Assembly (NCBI RefSeq): GCF_001507435.1
Contig: NZ_LMWH01000015.1
Location: 141,735-205,734 of the forward strand
DNA: 64,000 nucleotides
DNA from: Streptomyces sp. NRRL F-5122
Lineage (GTDB): Bacteria; Actinomycetota; Actinomycetes; Streptomycetales; Streptomycetaceae
Reading direction: 5' to 3'
Part shown: positions 42,967 to 51,159 of the stretch, one piece after another
How the letters are laid out: the number at the start of each line of letters is the position of its first letter
How positions within the stretch are numbered: position 1 is the stretch's first letter
Notes under the pieces: generated by a model
Database searches by the model: none
Seen by the model: the letters and a program-made list of their open reading frames with translations, nothing else
Told to the model about the DNA's origin: nothing
Translations under genes and position numbers: made by a program

Positions 42967-42970
42967 ATGA
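42896..42970 (+). CDS. Possible 24-residue leader peptide
   Basis: MSSNKNGNAVPAHPARDVEV... ends with a TGA at 42968-42970 that overlaps the ATG (42967) of the following transporter. Translational coupling is possible because the transporter itself lacks a clear Shine-Dalgarno sequence. The peptide has no recognised motif and no strong ribosome site of its own. Confidence 0.3.
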   Translation: MSSNKNGNAVPAHPARDVEVVRAG

Positions 42971-43872
42971 TTCTGGCAGTCGTATTCGCCGTCCTGGCTG
43001 CTGGCAGCAACGCGGTGGGAACCGTGTTGCAGCGGCGTGCCGCAGTCGAGGTGCCCGACTCCTCGGCCCGGCTCGCCCTCGTCCGGCACCTGCTGCGCAG
43101 TCCCATCTGGTTCGGCGGCATTCTGGGGGTCGTCTTCGCCGCGCTTTTCCAGGCGCTGGCACTGAGCGCGGGCCGGCTGGCCATGGTCCAGCCGCTCTTC
43201 ATCCTCGAGCTCCCGCTGGCGCTCCTGGTCGGCAGTCTGGTCTTCCGCGTGCGGGTGTCGGCCAAGGCATGGTTCTGCGTGGCCTGCATCTTCGTCGGCC
43301 TGGCTCTGGGGCTGTTCTCCGTGGCCCCCTCCGGTGGACGCGATCAGATTCCGGGGGTCTGGTGGGTGCCGACGCTCGCAGCCGTCGGCGGGGCCGGTGC
43401 CGTACTCGTGCTGACCGGACTACGCCGCCCACAGGGCCTCGCCCGAGCGGCCTGCCTGGCGGCCGCCGCCGCCATCGGCAACGCGCTCACCGCGGCGCTG
43501 GTCAAGTCGTCCATGGCCATCCTCGCCGACGAAGGCGCGACGGGATTTTTTCTCGCCTGGCAGACCTATGGTTTCGCGGCCGTCGGATCGCTCTCGATCT
43601 TCCTGCTGGGATACGCCATGCAGGGGGGCCCGCTGATCGCGTCGCAGCCGGCTCTCACGCTCGGTGACGCCTCGGTGAGTTTCATCCTGGGTGTGACCCT
43701 CTTCGCGGAGTCCCCGCGCCTCGGAATGTGGCTTCTTCCTGCCTTCCTGGGCCTCGCCCTGCTCTCCTACGGCGTGTTCGCCCTGTCCCGCACCCGGTGC
43801 CTGGCGAAGTGCATCGACCGGGACGACGAGGAAGCGCAGCAGGAGGAGCAGCATGCCGCAGCGGCCATGTAG
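42967..43872 (+). CDS. DMT-superfamily (EamA-like) transporter
   Basis: 301-aa integral membrane protein with nine or ten helices arranged as two EamA-like halves. VVFAVLAAGSNAVGTVLQRRAAVEVP at the N-terminus and LAMVQPLFILELPLALLVGSLVF, then GPLIASQPALTLGDASVSFILGVTLFAE in the second half, match actinomycete DMT proteins. The C-terminal 30 residues are charged and His/Gln-rich. Likely exports or imports a small metabolite. ATG 42967 overlaps a short upstream frame. Confidence 0.82.
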   Translation: MILAVVFAVLAAGSNAVGTVLQRRAAVEVPDSSARLALVRHLLRSPIWFGGILGVVFAALFQALALSAGRLAMVQPLFILELPLALLVGSLVFRVRVSAKAWFCVACIFVGLALGLFSVAPSGGRDQIPGVWWVPTLAAVGGAGAVLVLTGLRRPQGLARAACLAAAAAIGNALTAALVKSSMAILADEGATGFFLAWQTYGFAAVGSLSIFLLGYAMQGGPLIASQPALTLGDASVSFILGVTLFAESPRLGMWLLPAFLGLALLSYGVFALSRTRCLAKCIDRDDEEAQQEEQHAAAAM

Positions 43873-44027
43873 GGCGAACCGCGAGGCGGAAGGCGAACCC
43901 CGGGCTCTCAAGGTGAACGTGGCCTTGGCCGTGGCGCCTCGACGTGCGCGTTAGCCCATTCGGCCCCATCCTGAAGTCCGGTCCACTGCACCGGGCCCCA
44001 CAGGCCGACCACCCACGGGGAGGTCCT

Positions 44028-44246
44028 GTGATCCTTTTCGCCCTTCTGGCGCCCGCTCTGATGATGGCCTTCCTTTTCGGCATGGCCGCCTTCGAAGACC
44101 TCCTCTTCTTGCGTCCGGCAGCCACGGACGACGTCAGCCCTTCCGACGACACCGCGCGATCCGCCGACCCCGAGGAGAGTGCCTCTCCCACGGGGGCGGC
44201 CGTGGACGCGGGTGATCACTGGGTCGAGCCGCCCGCGCTCGGATGA
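44028..44246 (+). CDS. Small single-helix membrane protein
   Basis: 72-aa protein from GTG 44028 with GGGGAGG at 44017-44023. One hydrophobic helix (ILFALLAPALMMAFLFGMAAFEDLLFL) is followed by an acidic, Ser/Thr-rich tail. Such helix-plus-acidic-tail proteins are common in Streptomyces and mostly uncharacterised. Convergent with the MFS gene. Confidence 0.6.
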   Translation: MILFALLAPALMMAFLFGMAAFEDLLFLRPAATDDVSPSDDTARSADPEESASPTGAAVDAGDHWVEPPALG

Positions 44247-44375
44247 GCCGTTGTTGTGCGGCGGGGCGTATCGCCGCTGCACCCTCATGGGCACCTCGCA
44301 CCCCCGCGGCCGAGTGCGTGGGCACCGCGACGGCCACGATGTGTGACCGTACGAAGCACGCTGTGAGCCGGCGCC

Positions 44376-45848
44376 TCACGGGGGAGCGACGCGAGGTGCG
44401 AGCCGCGTGGCCTGGACGCCGGAGAGCTCGTCGAGGGAACAGCCGCGCGGCTCGACGCGGAAGACGAGGGTGATCAGGAAACCGAGCGCACAGGCAGCGG
44501 CCACCGCGTAGAGCAGGGCGGCCTGGCCGATGCCCACCAGCAGTACGGGGAAGAGGAAGGTGCCAAGGGCCGCTCCCAACTTGCCGCATCCGGCGGCGAA
44601 GCCGTGTCCGGCCGAGCGGATCTCCGAGGGGAACACCTCGGCAGGCAGAGCGAACGTCGTGGCGTTCGGGCCGAGATTCATGAACATGTTGAAGAGCCCG
44701 AACCCGATCAGCACCATCGGTAGATGGTCGCCGGCCCCGCCGGGCAGCTGGCTGCCGATCGCCAGGACACAGAGTGCGACGGCCATCACCGCGAAACCGA
44801 CCAGTTGCAGCGGGACGCGGCCGATACGGTCGATCAGGAAGATGGCCAGGAGGAATCCGACGACGAGGAAGACGTCCAGTAGTGCGGTCCCCTTCGTGGA
44901 GACGATGTCGTCGGCGATGAACGTGGTGTTCGCGCCGTGCACCGTCAGGGAGGCGAGGAGGGTGGGGGTGAAGATGCCCACCCCGTAGGTGGCGATGTCC
45001 ATCAGGAACCACGGCGCCGCGGTGAAGACGGTCCGTCTGTGCCACTGCCGTGAGAACAACCGGGGCTGAAGGAACGCACCGACACCTTCCGCCGGGGGCT
45101 CGTGCCGTTCCTTGTCCGCATCGGTCACCTGGACGGGCACACCCACCAGCGCCCGGCCGACGTCGCGCGCCTCCTGTTCGTGCCCGTTCTGGGCGAGCCA
45201 TCGGGGACTCTCGGGCACCCGACGGCGCAGCCAGATGATGATCAGGGCCGGGATCAGCCCGAATCCCAGCATGATCCGCCACGAGGTCACATGGGGATAC
45301 GCCTCGAGGAGCACCACCCCGGCCGCCGCGCCCAGCAGGATGCCCGCCGCCTGCAGACTGAAGGCGGCGACCAGCCACCGCCCACGGGCCCTGGAGGGCA
45401 GGATCTCCGCCAGATAGCTGGCGGCGATCGGGTAGTCCAGGCCCACCGCGACGCCCAGCGCGAACCTGAAGACCATGAGGGACCAGACATCCCACGCGAC
45501 CGCACACAGCACCGAGAAGACGACGAACAGCCACAGGTCGACCCGGAAGATACGGCTTCGGCCGACCCGGTCGCCCAGCGGTCCCAGCAGCGCCGCACCG
45601 AACACCGAGCCCACCACCGCCGCAGCGGACAGCAGGCCCTTCTCGACGGCACTCACCGAGAAGTCCGCGGCGATGAGCGGATTCGCCACACCGATGATGA
45701 AGAAGTCGAAACCGTCGAGCAGAACGCCGAGCCCGGCCAGCAGCCAGAACCGGAGGTGCAGTCGGGAAACGGCGGCGCCGTCCAGCGCTTCGCCCAGGGG
45801 TTTCGATCCGTCGAACACATGCTGGGCAGGCGGAGTCTTGGTGGCCAC
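44376..45848 (-). CDS. MFS transporter (sugar-porter type)
   Basis: 490-aa, twelve-helix major facilitator. The signature GPLGDRVGRSRIF between helices 2 and 3, RFALGVAVGLDYPIAASYLAEILPSRARGR, the mid-loop PESPRWLAQNG, and LIDRIGRVPLQLVG place it in the sugar porter / metabolite:H+ symporter group. The long N-terminal helix lead (HVFDGSKPLGEALDGA) recalls aromatic acid and phosphate symporters. GTG 45848 is the start. Substrate unknown. Confidence 0.85.
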   Translation of the reverse strand: MATKTPPAQHVFDGSKPLGEALDGAAVSRLHLRFWLLAGLGVLLDGFDFFIIGVANPLIAADFSVSAVEKGLLSAAAVVGSVFGAALLGPLGDRVGRSRIFRVDLWLFVVFSVLCAVAWDVWSLMVFRFALGVAVGLDYPIAASYLAEILPSRARGRWLVAAFSLQAAGILLGAAAGVVLLEAYPHVTSWRIMLGFGLIPALIIIWLRRRVPESPRWLAQNGHEQEARDVGRALVGVPVQVTDADKERHEPPAEGVGAFLQPRLFSRQWHRRTVFTAAPWFLMDIATYGVGIFTPTLLASLTVHGANTTFIADDIVSTKGTALLDVFLVVGFLLAIFLIDRIGRVPLQLVGFAVMAVALCVLAIGSQLPGGAGDHLPMVLIGFGLFNMFMNLGPNATTFALPAEVFPSEIRSAGHGFAAGCGKLGAALGTFLFPVLLVGIGQAALLYAVAAACALGFLITLVFRVEPRGCSLDELSGVQATRLAPRVAPP

Positions 45849-45999
45849 GTCGTCCTCACCGGTCGCTGTGCAACAGTGCTTCGCCGCACGCCATCTTGCG
45901 GACAGATCACTGGCACACGGGGATTGGGGCGACGTGGCTCCGCCAGGGCACTCGAACGGCCGAGATCACGGGCGGGGGCACCTGCAGGTGGTGACGGGA

Positions 46000-46023
46000 G
46001 CACCCCCGGCCGGCCGGGGGTGC
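46000..46023 (-). terminator. 24-bp perfect palindrome after the sortase gene
   Basis: Arms GCACCCCCGGCC and GGCCGGGGGTGC join without a loop into a perfect palindrome 53 bases beyond the sortase stop. As RNA it would fold into a very stable hairpin. Likely a terminator for the reverse-strand sortase transcript. Confidence 0.6.
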
Positions 46024-46076
46024 CGGAAGAAGAATGTACCGGTGAGAGTGTGTCGGGGGCGGTTCCCGGAGGTTGC

Positions 46077-46808
46077 TCAGGGATGCCTGACCGAGTCGAG
46101 GTGGGCGAACACCACCACGTTGGATTCGTAGTCGTGGGACTTGTGGTTGTAGGTGCCACCACAGGTGATCAACCGCAGCTGAGGGGTGGTGTTGCCGGCG
46201 TAGACCCGCTTGTCGGGGAACTTCGCCTTGCTGAAGGTCTCGACGGTGTCCACCTTGAAGCTGGTGACGACGCCGTCCGCGCGGGTGATGTCGAGCTTGC
46301 TTCCCGGCTTCAGGGTGCGCAGCAGCACGAACACCGCCGGTCCCGTCTTGGTGTCGACGTGACCCACCACAACCGACGTTCCCCGCTCACCGGGTGAGAC
46401 CCCGCCCTTGTACCAGCCCACCAGGTTCTTGTTCGTCACGGGAGGTGGAGCGAGGTGCCCCGAGGCGTCCAGCGAGATCTCCGAGAACGGCGCGTTGACT
46501 CCGATCTGCGGAATCACGATGCGCTTGGGGGCGGACCGAGGCAGCTCCTGCGCCGCCGGAAGGCCCTTACGAGGCCCCGGGCCTGACGGAGCGACGAGTG
46601 CAGGCGGGGTCACGACCACGGACGGGGGGACGACGGCCGCGGGCAGAGTCGGCGGCTTGGGATCCGACGGGCTCGACAGCGAGTGGTGGATGAGTACGGC
46701 GCCCAGCCCCACAGCCGCCGCCGGCAGCAACAACAGGGCACGGTTGACGGTACGGGACGTGGGCCTGTTTCGCGGCTGCTCCGGCGGGGCCGGTTGAGAG
46801 AGGGTCAT
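46077..46808 (-). CDS. Class F sortase
   Basis: 243-aa membrane-anchored transpeptidase. A single hydrophobic helix (ALLLLPAAAVGLGAVLIH) near residue 25 is followed by a Pro-rich linker and the sortase beta-barrel from about residue 90. The catalytic His is in SVVVGHVDTK, the catalytic Cys in RLITCGGTY. The usual C-terminal Arg is not obvious: the segment after the Cys reads YNHKSHDYESNVVVFAHL. GXXXVGW-like NLVGWYKGGVSPGERG is typical of class F. A likely anchored partner is encoded 140 bp upstream on the same strand. Role: attaching a surface protein to the wall, or a related transfer. Confidence 0.85.
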   Translation of the reverse strand: MTLSQPAPPEQPRNRPTSRTVNRALLLLPAAAVGLGAVLIHHSLSSPSDPKPPTLPAAVVPPSVVVTPPALVAPSGPGPRKGLPAAQELPRSAPKRIVIPQIGVNAPFSEISLDASGHLAPPPVTNKNLVGWYKGGVSPGERGTSVVVGHVDTKTGPAVFVLLRTLKPGSKLDITRADGVVTSFKVDTVETFSKAKFPDKRVYAGNTTPQLRLITCGGTYNHKSHDYESNVVVFAHLDSVRHP

Positions 46809-46852
46809 CAGTCAACGCCTGTTCATGAACGAGGGCGGCGATAGGACATCAG

Positions 46853-46872
46853 GGGGCCGGACAACCGGCCCC
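46853..46872 (-). terminator. Hairpin after the surface-protein gene (distal)
   Basis: GGGGCCGG-ACAA-CCGGCCCC, a perfect 8-bp stem with 4-base loop, between the surface-protein and sortase genes. Confidence 0.55.
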
Positions 46873-46890
46873 AACGCCGCAGTCGCGGGC

Positions 46891-46915
46891 GCCGTCACCC
46901 TTCGCGAGTGACGGC
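46891..46915 (-). terminator. Hairpin after the surface-protein gene (proximal)
   Basis: GCCGTCAC (46891-46898) pairs with GTGACGGC (46908-46915). It lies 35 bases beyond the surface-protein stop. With 46853-46872 it forms a tandem pair that should separate this transcript from the sortase gene. Confidence 0.55.
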
Positions 46916-46949
46916 GGCCGCGACCGCACAGTCGGCCGACCGGTGCCGA

Positions 46950-47411
46950 TCAGGCCTCCGCCGCTCGACGCCGCAGCATGTACGCACCCGCGCCGAGTCC
47001 GCCGAGCAGCAGCACCGAACCAGCGGCCAGGCCGTTGCTGGACTGCGCCAGCCCGCCGCCACCGGCTTTTACGGCACCGCTGGGCGCCCTCTCCGCGCCA
47101 GGCCTGCCCTCGTTGCTCTGGTCCTCGTCCGAGGCAGCGGGGTCGCTGCTCTCGTCGTCGGCTCCACCGGCGTTCTCGTCGGCGCCCTCGGCGCCCTCGG
47201 CGGCCTCGCCGCCCTCGCCGCGCTCGTGGTGCGGTCGGCCGTGGTGAGACCGGCCGCCGTCGTCGTCGCCGGGCTGGGTCTGCGCCATGGTCAGAGCACC
47301 GTCACCGGCCTTCACGCCGCTGGCCAGCGACACGGCATGCGCGGCGGGAGCGGAGAGCGCGACGGCCGCGGCGACCGCAGCGGAGGCGAACATTGTCCGG
47401 GTCACTCGCAT
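46950..47411 (-). CDS. Acidic cell-surface protein with C-terminal membrane anchor (sortase-substrate-like)
   Basis: 153-aa exported protein. A Sec signal peptide ends AAHAVS near residue 27. The mature part is very acidic (GEGGEAAEGAEGADENAGGADDESSD) with a His-rich patch. The C-terminus has the three-part layout of a sorted protein: GGLAQSSNGLAAG, a hydrophobic segment SVLLLGGLGAGAYML, and the basic tail RRRAAEA. The pentapeptide is not LPxTG or LAxTG; LAQSS sits where one would be expected. AAAGGAA precedes ATG 47411. Probable partner of the neighbouring class F sortase. Confidence 0.65.
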   Translation of the reverse strand: MRVTRTMFASAAVAAAVALSAPAAHAVSLASGVKAGDGALTMAQTQPGDDDGGRSHHGRPHHERGEGGEAAEGAEGADENAGGADDESSDPAASDEDQSNEGRPGAERAPSGAVKAGGGGLAQSSNGLAAGSVLLLGGLGAGAYMLRRRAAEA

Positions 47412-48438
47412 CAGAGGTATTCCTTTCGCCGCCGCCACGAAGGCCGGCACTATGCCGGCACAGCGGAATCGCAGCAGCAACGTGTTCACCCTCAACCCGA
47501 AGACCACCTCCGACCGCTGCATGACACGGGAAGTGAGCAAGCCCGTACTCCCTCCGGGTGTCTCCAGACCGAAAAGTAACCCGTTCGGCAGCACCCCCAT
47601 CAGTACCAACATCATCACTAATGCATGGAGAGCGAACGCGTGTACCGAAGCCGATGTCCCGCATTCACACGATCGATGACGTTGCATCAAATACCCGTGC
47701 GAACAACCGCGAGGTGGTGATGCGCGATTTCCGGTCGCGGCCTTGGGTGTGGTCGGCCCGCGAGGGCGGCGACCCGACCAGGTGTGCGAGATCGCCTCCA
47801 GTGGCTCGGTTTCGTGCCCGATTATCGTTTTGACGGCCGGTCACAGACGTGCGCCGCCAGGCCTCCCGGTCGTGGGCTCGGCGCCTGCGTACACGGTGCG
47901 GACCGGGACCGGGGTCGCCGTGGCCGACGGCGATGGGCAGTCCACCAGCCGGCACCAGGTCCCCGTACGAGCCCTCTCTCGTGTCGGCTCCCACGACCGT
48001 CCCGGCTTGCCGGCCTGCCCGGCGGCTGGAGGCGTACGCAGACCATGTACGCGCCCCACCGAGGCGCTGCCGAACAGTCGGCGGCCCGACGACCTCGAGG
48101 CGGTCGTCGGCGGGCGGCGGCGACCGCGTGCGAGGCGGGAGGTGAACTCGCGGACTTCCCACATCTCGAGCCGACGAACTCCGCCCAGGGCGTGCGCTCA
48201 CTGAGGGTCATGACGGCCAAAGTCGTGTACGCGGCTTCTAGTGGGTCGGCCGTGGCCATGGCCCTCGGTCGTGACAGATGCTTCGCGACACGTGCGCGGA
48301 GAGCAACACCGGTCGGCCCTTTTGCCGGAAGGGCACTTCGCCTCAAAGCCCCGTGCGGAGGGACGAGTTGATGCTTGACGGGTCGGTGTCAGGTGAGGCT
48401 TGAAGCGTGTCCTGGACATTGTGCGTTACCGTCCTGCC
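47412..48438. other. 1-kb region without a recognised gene
   Basis: Frames are open on both strands (for example 47665-48201 reverse, 47784-48371 forward), but the translations are Arg/Pro/Ser-rich, without domains or preferred codon positions. Lower GC than the flanks in 47560-47700. Contains the upstream region of the surface-protein gene. I judge it non-coding or decayed. Confidence 0.5.
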
Positions 48439-48879
48439 ATGCCGGACCGTTTCCCCGAGATCACCTCAGTCACGGAGTTCATCCGACTGCGCACGAGCGA
48501 GGATCCGGCGGAGAGGGATCGCGCGGCGTGGGCGGCTATGCCGCTGCCGGTCTGGGACGAGTTGGTGCGTGAGCACCCGGACATGCGGTTCTGGGCTGCC
48601 CACAACCGTAGTTGTCCGCCGGAGATCCTTACCGAGCTGATCAAGGACAACGACTGGCGTGTTCGCAGCAGGGTGGCGAGCCGTCGCAACTGTCCGGCCG
48701 AACTGCTGGAGGCATTGGCCGACGACCCGCACGATGCTGTCCGCAGCACCGTCGCGACCCATCAGCACTCCCCACGCAGTGCGGTGCTGCGCCTGACGGA
48801 CGACCCATGGGCCGTGATCGCCGAAGCAGCCCGAACCCGCATCGCCAACTTGCCCCAGTCGGCTCCGAACGAGACGTAG
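48439..48879 (+). CDS. Leucine-rich-repeat-variant (LRV/HEAT-like) protein
   Basis: 146-aa all-helical repeat protein. Three near-copies of the LRV unit are visible: MRFWAAHNRSCPPEILTELIKDND, WRVRSRVASRRNCPAELLEALADDP, and HDAVRSTVATHQHSPRSAVLRLTDDP. Each pairs an R-x-x-(V/A)-A helix with a C-P-x-E-(I/L)-L turn. Such proteins bind other proteins or, in nitrogen-fixation members, an iron-sulfur cluster; no cluster Cys motif is seen here beyond the repeat Cys. ATG 48439 is used. Function unknown. Confidence 0.75.
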   Translation: MPDRFPEITSVTEFIRLRTSEDPAERDRAAWAAMPLPVWDELVREHPDMRFWAAHNRSCPPEILTELIKDNDWRVRSRVASRRNCPAELLEALADDPHDAVRSTVATHQHSPRSAVLRLTDDPWAVIAEAARTRIANLPQSAPNET

Positions 48880-48884
48880 CACCC

Positions 48885-49067
48885 TCACACGAGCTTCCAC
48901 CGTCGGTTCTCGCCGGACTTCCGCACGACCAGGTCCTTGGCGCTGGCACGGGGGACCGTGCTGACCTGGTCGTTGCCGTGGAAGACCTGCATGACGGTGG
49001 CGTCGAGGTGGGCGGTGACGACTTGATGGGCCCAGGTGCGGCCGACTTGGACGGGCTGGGGTCACTT
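48885..49067 (-). pseudogene. C-terminal remnant of a transposase
   Basis: Reverse-strand open stretch with no start: VQVGRTWAHQVVTAHLDATV then MQVFHGNDQVSTVPRASAKD, ending WKLV. A stop codon closes it upstream at about 49065. It resembles the beta-barrel tail of IS481/IS3-type integrase-core transposases (DGNQ...tvPR pattern). No catalytic domain remains. Confidence 0.45.
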
Positions 49068-49097
49068 CAGCCGTCCGATGGCTCGCCCTGTCATGGG

Positions 49098-49340
49098 GTG
49101 AAGGCAGACTGCGCGCCATGGAAGGCCTGCGGAGTCTGGGAGACCGACGGCCCGGCGGTTCTTATGGACTCAGCCGAGGCCGGCGAAGACCTCGGCGTGC
49201 CCTACCCGGATGGCAAGGGCCGACCGGACGAAGCCCCGGTGCCCGTGGCCGCAGGACGATGGAGAGTCCGTGTGTTCTACAAGACCGACGGATGCTGTTC
49301 GGTGGGCGTGGTCCAACTCCTCCCAGCAACCGGTCCTTGA
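49098..49340 (+). CDS. Small hypothetical protein or gene fragment
   Basis: 80-aa frame from GTG 49098. The last two thirds (GVPYPDGKGRPDEAPVPVAAGRWRVRVFYKTDGCCSVGVVQLLPA) have the look of a real beta-rich protein C-terminus. The first third is unconvincing, so the gene may have lost its 5' part. It lies among other decayed pieces. Similar wording occurs in uncharacterised actinomycete proteins next to toxins, but I cannot place it in a family. Confidence 0.35.
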   Translation: MKADCAPWKACGVWETDGPAVLMDSAEAGEDLGVPYPDGKGRPDEAPVPVAAGRWRVRVFYKTDGCCSVGVVQLLPATGP

Positions 49341-49958
49341 TTCACAGGTGGCGTGCGGGCGGCGCATGCGCGACCTGCGTATGGGACCTTCCAAACAGGA
49401 CAGCAGCCGGTCTGGTCGCTTCGCGACGACGAGCTGGCCGTGCCGGGCCGGCAGGAGGCTCCCGCCGACGGCGCCGACTGACACCACCACGGATCACACT
49501 GTCGTGAACCCGGACCAGGCGGAGATGTCCAGCTGAAGGCTGTGGGTCTCGCCGTGGCGAATCGACACGACCTGGTCGGGCTCACCCTGCTGGTGCAGGA
49601 TCGACGGCAGGTCGCACTCGGCGAAACGGCTCGACGAGCCAGGCCGCCCCCGGGCTGATGGCCAGGAACTGGGTTTCGGGCGGGTTCGTCGCCTGGGGTG
49701 TGCGCTCGCCGCGCGGGCGTCGGGTGATGCTCGTCGGCAATCCGCGGCGGCACGAGCGGGGGAGGCGCGGAACGGCGGGGCCTGGGCGGCGGCTGTCGGG
49801 GCCCCGCGACAGCGTACGAGAGAAGCGCATGGGTACGAGGAGAGCGCCTCTGGTGCCGCTGATCGCCTCAGGCATTGGGTGGGGAGGCGGGAAACCGCCT
49901 GCTCAGGGTTTTCCCCCACGCTCAGGGGCACTCGGACAGTGAGCGTGGAGGTACTGAG
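49341..49958. other. Gene-poor region with a decayed gene
   Basis: 618 bases upstream of the csbD-like gene. The only coding-like content is the frameshifted reverse-strand piece at 49494-49690. The final 60 bases hold the csbD leader with GGAGGT. Confidence 0.5.
49494..49690 (-). pseudogene. Frameshifted hypothetical gene remnant
   Basis: Two reverse-strand frames join into one plausible protein: NPPETQFLAISPGAAWLVEPF, then after a break near 49632 AECDLPSILHQQGEPDQVV, ending LQLDISAWSGFTTV. The join sits in CGTTTCGCC, which looks like one inserted T. No start or upstream part can be found. Family unknown. Confidence 0.4.
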
Positions 49959-50132
49959 ATGAGTACCGGAGAGAAAGCCAAGGCAAGAGCCGAACAGGTT
50001 GTAGGCAAGACCGTGCGGAAGGTGGCCCACGCGGTACACAAAGACACCCTCGCAGCAAAGGGTGCCGCCCTCGAGGCGCGGGGCAGGATGCGGGGCGCGA
50101 AAGAGAGCACCAAGGACTCCTTCAAGCGCTGA
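49959..50132 (+). CDS. CsbD-family stress protein
   Basis: 57-aa highly charged protein (STGEKAKARAEQVVGKTVRKV... KESTKDSFKR), Lys/Ala/Glu rich, predicted to form two helices. CsbD-like proteins are general-stress proteins in Gram-positive bacteria, with unknown molecular role. GGAGGT lies 8 bases before ATG 49959. Length is slightly below the family's usual 60-70. Confidence 0.8.
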   Translation: MSTGEKAKARAEQVVGKTVRKVAHAVHKDTLAAKGAALEARGRMRGAKESTKDSFKR

Positions 50133-50347
50133 CAACGTCATGGCCGTCCGGCCGTGCAGTGCGTGCGGCGGGAGCGGTTCGCGTCCCCGTGCGGTGGGCG
50201 TGCGACACAGGTCCGAGGCAGTCTGTGCCGCTGACGGCCTGTGCCGTAGACGTCCTCTGGCGATCCAGGTCGCGGGTCATGAAGCCACGTGAGGTGATCG
50301 ACGCTCCATTCGACGCAGCGGACGGAGGGCAGCTGAGGGGTTGCGGA

Positions 50348-50815
50348 TCACGACGACCCCGGCAGGGGCTCCTCGCCGTCGTAGGCCGCCAGCGCGGCCT
50401 GACGGCATTCCAGCAGGTCGCCGAGGAGCTCGGGGGTCACGTGCTCCTGGGCCAGCGCTACCGTCGCCCTGGCTTCGACGGAGGCCCATGCGTGCCGGGC
50501 GCGCTTGTTGGCGCGGCGCCTGGTGTCGCTGCGAAGGAAGCCCGCACCCGCCGCGAACCCGGCGGAGGCCAGAGCGGCGAGGGCGGCGGGAACACGCGCG
50601 CCGGCCGAGGCCAATCCTGCCGTTCCCGCCGTGCCCGCGAGCAAGGCCGCGGGGAAACCGAGGGCGATGTCCGCCTTGGTCCAGAACTCGGCCCGACGGT
50701 GGGCGAGTCTCCTCTGTTGCGTCGCCTCGGCTTTCAGTCGCTCGATCTCGGCACGCAGGCGGTGCGCGGACCCGTCCGGGCTCAGGCTGGTGGTTCCGTC
50801 AGCTGGAGTGGCCAT
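50348..50815 (-). CDS. SLATT-like two-helix membrane protein
   Basis: 155-aa protein. A coiled N-terminal helix (AHRLRAEIERLKAEATQQRRLAHRRAEFW) leads into two membrane helices (IALGFPAALLAGTAGTAGLASAG and ALAALASAGFAAGAGFL), then a basic SDTRRRANKRARHAW and a cytoplasmic helix. This layout resembles SLATT/DUF4231 proteins, some of which accompany nucleotide-signalling defence systems. No SMODS, SLOG or nucleotidyltransferase gene is adjacent, so a defence role is not supported here. Confidence 0.6.
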   Translation of the reverse strand: MATPADGTTSLSPDGSAHRLRAEIERLKAEATQQRRLAHRRAEFWTKADIALGFPAALLAGTAGTAGLASAGARVPAALAALASAGFAAGAGFLRSDTRRRANKRARHAWASVEARATVALAQEHVTPELLGDLLECRQAALAAYDGEEPLPGSS

Positions 50816-50958
50816 GAGGAAATTCCAACATGTCTGTGCCAGAAGGTACTTGGTGATTCCGCACAGCCTTCGGGCGCGGTGGACGTGAGCTTCCCACGAT
50901 GCGTTCCGTCACATTGTGTAGTCGACCCTGCCGATGATCTCCGTTTAGGGTGTGGCGT

Positions 50959-51159
50959 ATGAGCGACGACGCCCCGGCCTGTCCCGAGTGCGGCCGGCCG
51001 ATGAGGTCCGGTGGTCTCGTGCTCGCTCAGCGGCCGGATGACGGTCGACGGACGTGTCGGTCACTGTGGAGATGTGCCGGTCGGCACGTCTGGTGGCGCT
51101 GGGCCGACCGGCCGGAGGAGCCGTTGGTGACCTGTCCGTTTCCGGGGCTGTTTCGCTGA
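50959..51159 (+). CDS. Small zinc-ribbon protein
   Basis: 66-aa protein with CPECGRP near the start and CRSLWRCAGRHVWWRW in the middle, giving two Cys pairs or Cys/His ligands for one zinc. Trp/Arg rich. Similar dehydration-type zinc ribbons are frequent in Streptomyces, without assigned function. ATG 50959 is chosen from MSDDAP; a longer start lies nine bases upstream. Confidence 0.6.
   Translation: MSDDAPACPECGRPMRSGGLVLAQRPDDGRRTCRSLWRCAGRHVWWRWADRPEEPLVTCPFPGLFR

Noticed and set aside
40637..43162. An 841-codon reverse-strand frame across the GH5 gene
   Set aside because: The GH5 catalytic residues and signal peptide lie on the forward strand; the reverse frame is typical high-GC antisense openness.
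47665..48201. A 178-codon reverse frame in the gene-poor region
   Set aside because: Arg/Pro/Ser-rich, no domain, no ribosome site, and the opposite strand is open as well. Treated as non-coding.
50348..50815. SLATT-like protein as effector of a nucleotide-signalling defence system
   Set aside because: No nucleotidyltransferase, SLOG or SMODS gene adjoins it; neighbours are csbD-like and a zinc-ribbon gene.
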